Position numbers and translations under genes: made by a program. Shown here in pieces: positions 46,635 through 53,985 of a DNA stretch of 64,000 nt (the first letter of the stretch is position 1; every line of letters begins with the position of its first letter). Source of the DNA: an uncultured Alphaproteobacteria bacterium (lineage in GTDB: Bacteria > Pseudomonadota > Alphaproteobacteria > Caulobacterales > Caulobacteraceae); the NCBI GenBank assembly GCA_903909375.1, contig CAIVVM010000047.1, forward strand, positions 18,980 to 82,979, written 5' to 3'. Under the pieces are notes generated by a model that worked only from the letters and a program-made list of their open reading frames with translations, had not been told where the DNA came from and did not search any database.

Positions 46635-46934
46635 TCACGCCGCCTCCAGCACCCGGATGATCTGGCTCTCGCGCTCGTTCCAGAGAATCGCCACTCCGGC
46701 GGCGCGGGTGGCGTGGGCGCCGAGCGCGGCCTCGACCTCGGGCTGATGCAGGCGGTGGGCTGACAGCCGCAGCAAGGTGCGCTCGCCGCCCTGATCCAGC
46801 GCTACATCATGAAACCTCAGCACCGCGTCGACCACGGCGGCCGGGGGCAGGGCTGGGCGGCTAGGGAATGAGGGCTTGGTCGGGCGCGGGCTGAAACGGA
46901 CCGGACGGCGACGGGGTTGAAACGTCGAGGCCAT
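46635..46934 (-). CDS. Small hypothetical protein
   Basis: A 99-residue protein, basic at the N-terminus (MASTFQPRRRPVRFSPRP), with a compact C-terminal part (FHDVALDQGGERTLLRLSAH...IIRVLEAA). AAGGAG nine bases before ATG 46934 gives good support for translation. It stands divergent from the WYL regulator, 74 bp apart. No family recognised. Confidence 0.65.
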   Translation of the reverse strand: MASTFQPRRRPVRFSPRPTKPSFPSRPALPPAAVVDAVLRFHDVALDQGGERTLLRLSAHRLHQPEVEAALGAHATRAAGVAILWNERESQIIRVLEAA

Positions 46935-47008
46935 GGCGTGAACTCCTTGCGGGCTTTCGATGTTTCGGGTTTATTCCGGAGGTACGACAGAAACGGACGT
47001 ATCATTCC

Positions 47009-47992
47009 ATGCGACACGAGAAAGCCGGTCAGGTGCTTGAGCTGGCCCGGATGCTGGCGAGCACGGCGGAGGGGCTGACGCTCGACGAGATGGCCCAGCG
47101 CCTGTCTGTGAGCCGGCGTACGGTCGAGCGCATGCGCGACGCCGTGCGAGACGTGTTTCCACAGCTTGAGGAGGTCGTGGAGTGGCCGGTCACCCGGTTC
47201 AGGATCCCCTCCGGGCTCGATCACCTCTATCAGGCGCCCACCGCGGAAGAGATGGCGGCGCTGTCGGCCTCTGCCGAGCTGATGGATCGACAGGGCGCTA
47301 CCGAGCGGGCCAGAGCCCTGCGCTCGCTGGAGCAGAAGGTGCTGTCGGCCACCCGCGCGGCCGCGCGGCGCCGACTGGCGCCGGATCTGGAGGCATTGCT
47401 TCAGGCCGAGACCATCGCCGTAACGGCGGGCCCCCGCCCGTTCGAGGAGGCCAGCGTGCTGTCGGCGGTGCGCGAGGGGCTCAAGGCGCTGTCGACCCTG
47501 CGGTTCCGCTACGAGGGGGGATCCACGCCTGGGCGCGTGCGTGAAGTCACGCCGTTCGGCATCCTGTTCGGGCGCTCAAACTATCTGGTGGCGGCGGAAG
47601 ACGCCGGGATCGGCCCCCGAAACTGGCGCCTTGATCGCATCTTCGAGGTCGAGGTCACCGGTACGCCAGGCTTCCGGCCAGAGGACTTTTCCCTTCAGGC
47701 CTATGCGGACGAGAGCTTCGGCATCTACCAGGACGACACACACAATGTGGTGCTGAAGATCCTGCCCCACGGCGCCGAGGACGCCTTGCGCTGGCGGTTC
47801 CACGCCAAACAACGGGTGGAGCCACAGCCGGACGGCAGCGTCATGGTCCGCTTCCGGGCCAGCGGCATGCGCGAACTGGCCTGGCATCTGTTCACCTGGG
47901 GCGACAAGGCCGAGGTTGTGGCGCCGCAGGCGCTGCAGGACATGCTGGTGGAAGAAATCGAGGTCGCCCGCCGGACCCACGTCCGATTCTGA
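47009..47992 (+). CDS. WYL-domain transcriptional regulator
   Basis: A 327-residue regulator. The N-terminal winged helix (residues 1-65) has AEGLTLDEMAQRLSVSRRTVERM, a classic HTH_11. The WYL domain follows, with GILFGRSNYLVAAE carrying NYL in place of WYL, then a C-terminal WCX extension. WYL proteins bind nucleic acid or nucleotide ligands and control DNA damage, defence and metabolic genes. Target likely includes the adjacent divergent gene at 46635, by position only. Confidence 0.9.
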   Translation: MRHEKAGQVLELARMLASTAEGLTLDEMAQRLSVSRRTVERMRDAVRDVFPQLEEVVEWPVTRFRIPSGLDHLYQAPTAEEMAALSASAELMDRQGATERARALRSLEQKVLSATRAAARRRLAPDLEALLQAETIAVTAGPRPFEEASVLSAVREGLKALSTLRFRYEGGSTPGRVREVTPFGILFGRSNYLVAAEDAGIGPRNWRLDRIFEVEVTGTPGFRPEDFSLQAYADESFGIYQDDTHNVVLKILPHGAEDALRWRFHAKQRVEPQPDGSVMVRFRASGMRELAWHLFTWGDKAEVVAPQALQDMLVEEIEVARRTHVRF

Positions 47993-48035
47993 CGTAGCTT
48001 AAATCCAGCGTCTCCTTATCAGACAGGAGATCTCC

Positions 48036-48176
48036 ATGACCACTCTCGACTACGCCGCCCTCTACGAGACCGAGTTCCGTCATCGCCGCCGCCGCGCGGT
48101 GTGGATGCGCATCCTCGCCGCTACCGCCTTCACGCTCTGGCCGCTGGCAGTGGTGGGAGCCATGGCGTTGCGGTGA
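48036..48176 (+). CDS. 46-residue single-TM protein
   Basis: A short open frame beginning MTTLDYAALYETEFRHRRRR, then a hydrophobic stretch (about residues 26-44, ILAATAFTLWPLAVVGAMA) and ending ALR. AGGAGATCTCC directly before the ATG is a strong ribosome site. A basic cluster before the helix suggests the N-terminus stays in the cytoplasm. Function unknown. Confidence 0.6.
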   Translation: MTTLDYAALYETEFRHRRRRAVWMRILAATAFTLWPLAVVGAMALR

Positions 48177-48254
48177 GCCCGGACTTGCTATCATGGGTGA
48201 CGAATAGGTCACCCTGAGGTAGAGCAGGGCGACCATGCCTCTACGAGTCCCCCC

Positions 48255-50348
48255 ATGCGTCTTGCCGCTCTCGCCACTGCCCTTACCGCTGTTTTCCTGA
48301 TGGGAGCCGCGGCGCCAGACCATGATCCCTACACCTGGATGGAGGAGATCGAGGGCGCCCGGGCGCTCGATTGGGCGAAGGCCGAGAACGACCGATCCTT
48401 GCCGCAGCTGCAGAACGATCCGCGCTATGCCGGCCTCTATGCGGACGCGCTGAAGATCGCCACGGCGAAGGACCGGATCCCGTCGGTGAGCTTCGCCGGC
48501 GACGGATCGTTCCGGGGCTTCTGGCAGGATGCCGAGCACGTGCGCGGCATCTGGCGCACCACCTCGGTGGAGAGCTACCGCGCGGGCAGTCCCGAGTGGA
48601 AGACAATCCTGGACATCGACGCCCTGGCCAAGGCGGAAGGGGCCAACTGGGTATTCTCCGGTGCGACGTGTCTGGCGCCTGATGACCGCTATTGCCTGGT
48701 CAGCCTGTCCAACGGAGGGAAGGACGCCGTTGAGGTGCGTGAGTTCGACACCCGCACCGGTCAGTTCGTGGAGGGTGGTTTTCGGCTTCCGGAAGGCAAG
48801 CACCGGTTCAACTGGATAGACAAGGATACAGTGTTCCTCGTCACAGAGTGGGCGAAGGGCGATGTCACCACCTCGGGCTATCCATTTATCGCCAAGCTGC
48901 TGAAGCGCGGCCAGCCGCTTTCCGCGGCCAAGCAGGTTTTCACCGGGACCCGCGACGACGGCGGCTATGGCGTGCAGCCCATCATCCTGCGTGATCCGGC
49001 GGGCAAGGTGCAGGCCACCCTGATCTATCGCCCGCTCGATACCTTCAACGCCGAATACTACCTGCTCGAAGGTGAGCGACCGCTCAAACTGGATCTGCCG
49101 AAGAAGGTGTCGATTGCGGGCTACCTCGACGGCCGCCTGCTGGTCAGCCTGAAGGTGGACTGGGCTGCCACGGGCATGAAGGAAGGTGATCTCGTCGACT
49201 TCGATCTGGCCGCCGTGAAGCAAAAGCCGGACGCCTTGACGCCCGCCCTGGTGCTGCGTCCCGCCGCCAACCAGGCCGTTGAACAGGTGGCGACCACCCG
49301 GGACCGGCTGCTGGTGGTGATGCTGAATGACGTCAAGAGCCAGGTGCTGAGCTATCAGCGCAAGGCTGGCCGTTGGACGGCCACGACACTGGATTTGCCG
49401 AAGGACTCCTCCATCGGCATCGCCTCGGCATCGGACAGTGACAACCGCCTCGTGCTGAATGTCGCCAGCTACCTGACCCCCACCAGCCAGTGGCTTGCCG
49501 ATGCGGCTGGCGGTGCGCCGGTGAAACTCCGCGCGCTGCCCGACCGTTTCGACGCCTCGCGTTTCGTCACCGAACAGTTCTGGGCCACGTCGAGGGACGG
49601 CACGAAGGTTCCGTACTTCGTGGTCCACGCCAAAGGTCTGAAGCTGGACGGTTCCAACCCGACCCTCCTCAACGCCTATGGCGGCTTCGAGATCAGCAGA
49701 TCGCCAGCCTATTCAGGAATAACCGGCAAGCTCTGGCTCGAGAAGGGCGGCGTCTTCGTCGTTGCCAATATCCGCGGCGGCGGTGAGTTCGGCCCGCGCT
49801 GGCACAATGCGGGGCTCAAGCTGAACCGCATGCGGGTCTATGAAGACTTCTTCGCCGTCTCCGAGGACCTGATCGCGCGCAAGATCACCAGCCCGAAGAA
49901 GCTTGGCATTGTCGGCGGCTCCAACGGCGGTTTGCTGATGGGTGTGGCGCTGACCAGGCGCCCGGAACTCTACAACGCCATCGTCATCCAGGTGCCTCTG
50001 TTCGACATGATCGGCTACGACCACATCGGCGCCGGCGCGTCCTGGATGGGCGAGTACGGCGACCCCAAGGTCCCGGCCGAACGCGCCATGCTGATGACCT
50101 ATTCGCCCTACCAGAACCTGAAACCCGGCCAGCCCTATCCGCGCGTCTTCATCCGCACGTCCACCAAGGACGACCGCGTCCACCCCGCCCACGCCCGCAA
50201 GGCCGGTGCGCGGCTTAAGGAGTACGGCTACGACTACCTCTACTGGGAGAACATGGACGGCGGTCACGCGGCCGCCGCCAACCTCAACGAGGTCGCCCTC
50301 GGCAGTGCGCTGGAGTTCACCTATCTGATGCAGCGGTTGATGGACTGA
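48255..50348 (+). CDS. Prolyl oligopeptidase family serine peptidase (S9A), exported
   Basis: A 697-residue precursor with a short signal peptide (MRLAALATALTAVFLMGAAA). An N-terminal beta-propeller (about residues 25-430) caps the C-terminal alpha/beta-hydrolase. Catalytic triad: S556 in GGSNGG, an aspartate at 639/640 in TKDDRVHP, and H671 in DGGHAA. It cuts proline-containing peptides, probably in the periplasm. ATG at 48255. The intergenic region after it holds a large palindromic repeat. Confidence 0.94.
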   Translation: MRLAALATALTAVFLMGAAAPDHDPYTWMEEIEGARALDWAKAENDRSLPQLQNDPRYAGLYADALKIATAKDRIPSVSFAGDGSFRGFWQDAEHVRGIWRTTSVESYRAGSPEWKTILDIDALAKAEGANWVFSGATCLAPDDRYCLVSLSNGGKDAVEVREFDTRTGQFVEGGFRLPEGKHRFNWIDKDTVFLVTEWAKGDVTTSGYPFIAKLLKRGQPLSAAKQVFTGTRDDGGYGVQPIILRDPAGKVQATLIYRPLDTFNAEYYLLEGERPLKLDLPKKVSIAGYLDGRLLVSLKVDWAATGMKEGDLVDFDLAAVKQKPDALTPALVLRPAANQAVEQVATTRDRLLVVMLNDVKSQVLSYQRKAGRWTATTLDLPKDSSIGIASASDSDNRLVLNVASYLTPTSQWLADAAGGAPVKLRALPDRFDASRFVTEQFWATSRDGTKVPYFVVHAKGLKLDGSNPTLLNAYGGFEISRSPAYSGITGKLWLEKGGVFVVANIRGGGEFGPRWHNAGLKLNRMRVYEDFFAVSEDLIARKITSPKKLGIVGGSNGGLLMGVALTRRPELYNAIVIQVPLFDMIGYDHIGAGASWMGEYGDPKVPAERAMLMTYSPYQNLKPGQPYPRVFIRTSTKDDRVHPAHARKAGARLKEYGYDYLYWENMDGGHAAAANLNEVALGSALEFTYLMQRLMD

Positions 50349-50354
50349 CGCCTT

Positions 50355-50545
50355 ACCTCCCCCGCGAAAGCGGCGGGAGGGGGACCGCGCCCCGCAGAGG
50401 GCGTGGTGGAGGGGGCAGGCCCAAATCGCAGAGGATCGATCGGACATTTGGGGCTCAGCGGAAGAGGCTCGCCCCCTCCACCACCGGCTCTGCGGCCTTC
50501 GGCCTCGGCCAGTGGTCCCCCTCCCGCCGCTTTCGCGGGGGAGGT
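50355..50545. repeat. Large palindromic intergenic repeat element
   Basis: Left arm 50355-50416 begins ACCTCCCCCGCGAAAGCGGC; right arm 50471-50545 is its reverse complement over the outer 32 bases without mismatch and again near the inner ends (GTGGAGGGGGC), with small differences in between. The central 54 bases separate the arms. The outer part also contains a small hairpin CCGC-GAAA-GCGG. It lies between two convergent genes. A shorter relative is at 61405-61458. Confidence 0.85.
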
Positions 50546-50555
50546 GAAGAAAGAC

Positions 50556-51260
50556 CTACCGCACGAAGCTCGCCCCGTTGATGTCCAGCACCGCGCCGGT
50601 CATGGACGCCGGCGCCTCCAGGGCCAGCCATGCGGCGGCGCGCGCTACCTCCTCGGGCTCGGCCACGCGGCCCAGGGGAATGTCGGCCAGCAGCTTGTCG
50701 CCGCCGCGGCTGGCCAGATAATCCTCGGCCATGCCGGTCATGGTGAAGCCGGGGCAGATCGCAAAAGCCAGGATGCCTTCGCCTGCGAACCCGCGCGCGA
50801 TGGACTTGGTCATGGCCACCATGCCGGCCTTGGACGCGGCATAGTGCCAGTGCGCCGGACTGTCGCCCCGATAGGCTGCGCGGCTGGCGATGTTGACGAT
50901 CCGGCCCCCCACGCCCCGCTCGCGCCAGTGCAGGACAGCCCGCCGGGAAAGATCGGCGGCGGCCTGCAGGTTGATCTGCATCGTGCGACCCCAGGTGGCC
51001 TGCCAGTCGGGCAGGGTGGCGTCGACAGGTATGGCCTCGAACACGCCGGCGTTGTTGATCAACACATCGATCCGACCGTCGAGGCGGGCAAGGGCGGCGT
51101 CCCATAAAGCGTCTGCAGCCCCTGGATCGGCCAGATCGGCGCCGATCACATCATCGCGATCCTGCCGCCCATGCCCTGCAACGCGCGCGCTATTCCTCAG
51201 CGCATCAGTGATCGCCGCGCCGATGCCGCGCGTTGAACCAGTGACCAGGATGTGACGCAT
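50556..51260 (-). CDS. Short-chain dehydrogenase/reductase
   Basis: A 234-residue classical SDR: Rossmann TGSTRGIG at 7-14, NNAG in strand 4, SRAAYRG segment, and catalytic Y140-A-A-S-K144, ending with the DINGASFVR tail. Start at ATG 51260 because the Rossmann fold begins there; the frame stays open further up over the attL region, which is not coding for it. Substrate unknown. Last chromosomal gene before the tRNA-Cys element. Confidence 0.92.
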   Translation of the reverse strand: MRHILVTGSTRGIGAAITDALRNSARVAGHGRQDRDDVIGADLADPGAADALWDAALARLDGRIDVLINNAGVFEAIPVDATLPDWQATWGRTMQINLQAAADLSRRAVLHWRERGVGGRIVNIASRAAYRGDSPAHWHYAASKAGMVAMTKSIARGFAGEGILAFAICPGFTMTGMAEDYLASRGGDKLLADIPLGRVAEPEEVARAAAWLALEAPASMTGAVLDINGASFVR

Positions 51261-51319
51261 GGAGAGCTCTCGGCCCGGCAGGGGCGTCGCTCGAGGCAGA
51301 GCCCGCCGCATCGGGAAGG

Positions 51320-51364
51320 TTGGAGGCCTGACCGGGAATCGAACCCGGGTGCACGGATTTGCAG
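51320..51364. repeat. attL: duplicated 3' end of tRNA-Cys
   Basis: A 45-base perfect copy of 58321-58365, which is the 3' part of tRNA-Cys from the anticodon loop through CCA plus one base. Directly after it the sequences differ (GCC versus TCC). The rest of the tRNA is absent here, so this is the distal attachment site left by integration. It marks the left border of the element. Confidence 0.95.
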
Positions 51365-51414
51365 GCCAGTGTGACTCGACCTTATTCAATGGCTTCGCTG
51401 CAAACCAGCGCGAA

Positions 51415-51573
51415 ATGGCCACACCGCAGATCAATGACTTAGCGGCCCCCTGCAAACTAGAACTGAGGCCACAAGTTCAGGCGTTAGCCGGCCTGATGCT
51501 GCGCACGATCCGCAACGATGAAGGCCACTTTCAGGGGTTAGAGCTGACTCCCATTCGGGGGGCGGCGCGATGA
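51415..51573 (+). CDS. Small element protein, 52 residues
   Basis: Begins at ATG 51415 (MATPQINDLAAPCKLE) and its stop overlaps the next start as ATGA at 51570. The frame is also open upstream through attL, but that part is antisense to the tRNA duplicate and is not counted. No clear ribosome site was seen, so confidence rests on the overlap. Function unknown. Confidence 0.45.
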   Translation: MATPQINDLAAPCKLELRPQVQALAGLMLRTIRNDEGHFQGLELTPIRGAAR

Positions 51574-51812
51574 GCGCCGAACGCATCTGCTGGGCATCTG
51601 ATCAGCGCGGAATTTCACCGCTCGCGAAGCTGCTTTTGATCCGACTGGCCGATGTCAGCGGTATGGATGACGCCGTCGATTGGCGTCCCTTCGAGGCGGC
51701 GTCGTACTGTGGCGTGAAGGTGGACGAGATCGGGGTCGCGCTCGGTGACCTGGTCGACGCCGGGCTGGCGGCATTTGAGGAGGGGCGGCTTAGGCTGACC
51801 TTCGACCGCTGA
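51570..51812 (+). CDS. Small winged-helix-like protein
   Basis: An 80-residue protein whose sequence fits a compact winged helix: ISPLAKLLLIRLADVSG as the first helix, FEAASYCGVKVDEIGVALGDLVDAGL as the recognition region, and AAFEEGRLRLTFD as the wing. This pattern matches the N-terminus of the next gene's product. Start overlaps the upstream stop (ATGA) and its stop overlaps the downstream start (TGATG), so it is translationally coupled. A DNA-binding role in element control or replication is inferred. Confidence 0.65.
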   Translation: MSAERICWASDQRGISPLAKLLLIRLADVSGMDDAVDWRPFEAASYCGVKVDEIGVALGDLVDAGLAAFEEGRLRLTFDR

Positions 51813-52756
51813 TGACGAACCGCTTGATCACCTGGGCAAAGAACCAAACGGTCGGCGACGCGCTCGCGAAGTGTGTGCTGGTGTTGATCGCCGACCAGGC
51901 TTCTGCGTCTGGCGTCTGTTGGCCCGCACACAAGACCTTGTCGAAAGACAGCGAAATCCCCGTTCGCACCTTGCAACGGAAGCTCGATCTCTTGGTAAGC
52001 AAAGGGTTTCTGTCAGTCGAAGCGCGTTATCGTCCCGAGAACAAAGGGCGCTCTTCCAACCGCTACCGGCTGCTGGCAGATGCCGAATACCTGCGCGATA
52101 CGGATGGGCCTGATGAGTGCTTACCCCCTAGCCAAATTGGCGTGGGGGTATCGGCCAAGCTGCGGCGTGGGGGCCACGCCAAGGGTGGCGTAGGATATGA
52201 ACCCACTACTCTAACCGAAGAGACTTCTGAGGAAGTCTCTCCCCGCAAGCGCGACGTCGCCGATGCGTTCACACGGTGGATCGCAATCTATCCAAACAGG
52301 ATTGAACAGCGGGCGGCTTGTCAGCTTTTCGACAGAGTGCTGCGGAAGCGGACAGCCTCGGTGGATGAGCTGATCGCAGGGGCCCAGCGCTACGCTATCG
52401 AGGTGCACGGACGTCCGTCCGGCATGATCAAGTCGCCGACCACATGGCTTTTGCAGGAATGCTGGCTCGACGGGGAAAAACCTCAAACGTCGGAGCAAGT
52501 TGCACCGCCGCCCGTCTTGGCGAAGGTGTTGTTTCCAGGTCCCTCAGAGATCCGAGCGACGGCTGTCGCTTATCGGGGTGAGGATTGGGTGTCGGCGTGG
52601 CTCGATCCCTGCGGCTGGGACGAAGCGGCGGGCCAGTTGATCCCGCGCACCGGCTTCGCGGCCGACCGCATCGAACGGGAAATCGGGCGCGAGCTTTCCG
52701 CAGCGGGTGTGAAGATTGGGCGACCGGCGCGGGCGATGGCAGGGGCACGGGCATGA
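51812..52756 (+). CDS. Helix-turn-helix protein, possible replication initiator
   Basis: A 314-residue protein. Residues 1-95 form a winged helix: KCVLVLIADQASASGVCWPAHKTL followed by VRTLQRKLDLLVSKGFLSVE (both in part), as in HTH_36 replication or helicase-loader-like proteins of phages. A variable hydrophilic linker follows, then a second folded part from about 155 (FTRWIAIYPNRIEQRAACQLF, quoted in part) with helical character. No helicase Walker motif is seen, so it is not a replicative helicase itself. Start coupled to the preceding stop; stop overlaps the next ATG as ATGA. Confidence 0.7.
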   Translation: MTNRLITWAKNQTVGDALAKCVLVLIADQASASGVCWPAHKTLSKDSEIPVRTLQRKLDLLVSKGFLSVEARYRPENKGRSSNRYRLLADAEYLRDTDGPDECLPPSQIGVGVSAKLRRGGHAKGGVGYEPTTLTEETSEEVSPRKRDVADAFTRWIAIYPNRIEQRAACQLFDRVLRKRTASVDELIAGAQRYAIEVHGRPSGMIKSPTTWLLQECWLDGEKPQTSEQVAPPPVLAKVLFPGPSEIRATAVAYRGEDWVSAWLDPCGWDEAAGQLIPRTGFAADRIEREIGRELSAAGVKIGRPARAMAGARA

Positions 52757-53154
52757 GCCGCCATGCCGCCGCCGCCAATGCTGAAGGCCAGTCACCGGGC
52801 ACTGGCGCGCCGGGTCTAGGCCGCCCAGCCGCATCCTCGTCCGCCATGCCGGGCGGCGGCGCGACGGGTCTGGGCGGTGCGTCCGTCACCGCCCTGGGCG
52901 CTGGCGAGATGGTCGAGTCCGGCCGCGATCATCGGCGGGTCGAGCACCGCTTCCACTCCGGGGCCTTGGCCCCTGCCGCGTCCAGCGCCAGCCCAGCCGC
53001 ATCCTCGTCCGCCATGCCGGGCGGCGGCGCGGCGGGTCTGGGCGGTGCGTCCGTCACCGCCCTGGGCGCTGGCGAGATGGTCGAGTCCGGCCGCGATCAT
53101 CGGCGGGTCGAGCACCGCTTCCACTCCGGGGCCTTGGCCCTGGGCGAACCTTAG
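52753..53154 (+). CDS. Repeat-bearing protein of unknown function
   Basis: A 133-residue frame that starts at ATG 52753 inside the previous stop (ATGA). It consists of an Ala/Gly/Ser-rich lead and two nearly identical 50-residue blocks (period 56 residues) that contain MPGGGATGLGGASVTALGAG and a charged HRRVEHRFHSGAL end. Because the duplicated unit is a multiple of three, several other frames are open too, including one on the minus strand. The coupled start favours the plus frame. No family recognised. Confidence 0.45.
   Translation: MSRHAAAANAEGQSPGTGAPGLGRPAASSSAMPGGGATGLGGASVTALGAGEMVESGRDHRRVEHRFHSGALAPAASSASPAASSSAMPGGGAAGLGGASVTALGAGEMVESGRDHRRVEHRFHSGALALGEP
52823..53140. repeat. 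150-bp tandem direct duplication
   Basis: Copy 1 is 52823-52972 and copy 2 is 52991-53140, spaced by 18 bases; period 168. They differ at one position (GACGGGT against GGCGGGT) in 150 bases. The near identity suggests a recent event. Confidence 0.95.
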
Positions 53155-53168
53155 AAGAAGGCACACAC

Positions 53169-53582
53169 ATGAAAGTTGATGACCCAACCCGAACCATCGC
53201 CGGGCAGATTCCGGTCTGCATCCTGGCCATGCTTCGCACGCGCCGCCGCCCTGACAGGTCGCCGGTCGCTACCGTGGCGGTGTTCGACTGCGAGCTAGTT
53301 GGCTTTCGGTTTCGCGGGTGCTTCCTCTTACGCCTCGAGGCCGGTTTCGAAATCCGTCTACCGACAACGGCGATGACGCCGGCCGGGTACGCGGTCGAGA
53401 TCTGCAGCGGAGCGTTGCGCGCTCAGATGACCCGAATGGCCGTGCGCGTCTTTAAGGATCTGGTCGCTGCGGGCGACGAGCGTTACGGCCTCACGAACGA
53501 GCAAGCTCGCGCGAGGTGGAGCTACGCAAGGGCCGGGAGCGAGTCAGCCGCGCTCGAACTTCAGGCCTGCGCCAGCCAGTGA
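53169..53582 (+). CDS. Element protein, 137 residues, unknown
   Basis: AGAAGAAGG eight bases before ATG 53169 is a good ribosome site. The first half has a beta-strand pattern (VATVAVFDCELVGFRFRGCFLLRLE); the second half is helical (LRAQMTRMAVRVFKDLVAAGDE). It sits 14 bp after the repeat-bearing ORF and ahead of a 400-base gap before the capsid gene. It could be a small morphogenesis or regulatory protein; no family recognised. Confidence 0.6.
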   Translation: MKVDDPTRTIAGQIPVCILAMLRTRRRPDRSPVATVAVFDCELVGFRFRGCFLLRLEAGFEIRLPTTAMTPAGYAVEICSGALRAQMTRMAVRVFKDLVAAGDERYGLTNEQARARWSYARAGSESAALELQACASQ

Positions 53583-53985
53583 AGCAAAGCCGGGGCCAGA
53601 CCAGGGGGGGGGCTGAAAGTCTACGCCGACCCGGCGCAAGGACCGGCTATGGAACAACGCGGAGATTTTATTGTGAGGGGTTACGCGAATCCCGGCGCCG
53701 TACCCAGGGGCATCGCAGGGAGCTCAATAACATATTGAAAAATAACATGAAAACCGCGAAACATCTGAGGTTATGCGCTGAAAGTTCGTATTATTTTCGG
53801 ATCCTTGAAATTCACGGCGAATTAGTCGAACCATCATCCCTCGGCGCGCGATTCGGCCTTTCCGATCATCGCGCGAGACGCACCATCGTTGCCCCTTTGG
53901 CGACGGCCCAAGCGTCGGCACGGTCACCGCAATAGCGCGGGGGCTGAACGTGCCGGCGACTGCCGGCCTCCCAAAGGAAAACATA
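53583..53985. other. A+T-rich stretch upstream of the capsid gene, no clear gene
   Basis: About 400 bases with no confident coding region. The middle is far A+T-richer than its flanks: the line 53761-53820 has 25 G/C of 60. It holds a direct repeat AATAACAT (53726-53733 and 53741-53748). A 62-codon frame (53747-53935) exists without a ribosome site. The stretch could hold the capsid promoter, an origin or a packaging site. It is also where a prohead protease gene would sit in a full prophage. Confidence 0.5.
53649..53738 (+). CDS. Possible 29-residue peptide or protease-gene remnant
   Basis: AAGGA six bases before ATG 53649 followed by MEQRGDFIVRGYANPGAVP..., ending at TGA 53738. GDFIVRGYANPG faintly resembles the first strand of HK97-type prohead proteases (GxxxGYAxxFG), so it may be the stump of a lost protease gene. 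Weak evidence only. Confidence 0.25.
   Translation: MEQRGDFIVRGYANPGAVPRGIAGSSITY

Noticed and set aside
47892..49628. 578-codon minus-strand open frame
   Set aside because: Antisense shadow of the prolyl oligopeptidase, which is supported by a full catalytic triad.
51259..51414. Upstream part of the open frame through attL (GGLTGNRTRVHGFA type sequence)
   Set aside because: It is translation across the tRNA-Cys 3' duplicate. Only the portion from ATG 51415 is kept as a possible small gene.
52816..53187. Minus-strand frame over the 168-bp-period duplication
   Set aside because: All frames stay open because the period is a multiple of three and G+C is very high. The plus frame has a coupled ATGA start; the minus frame has none.
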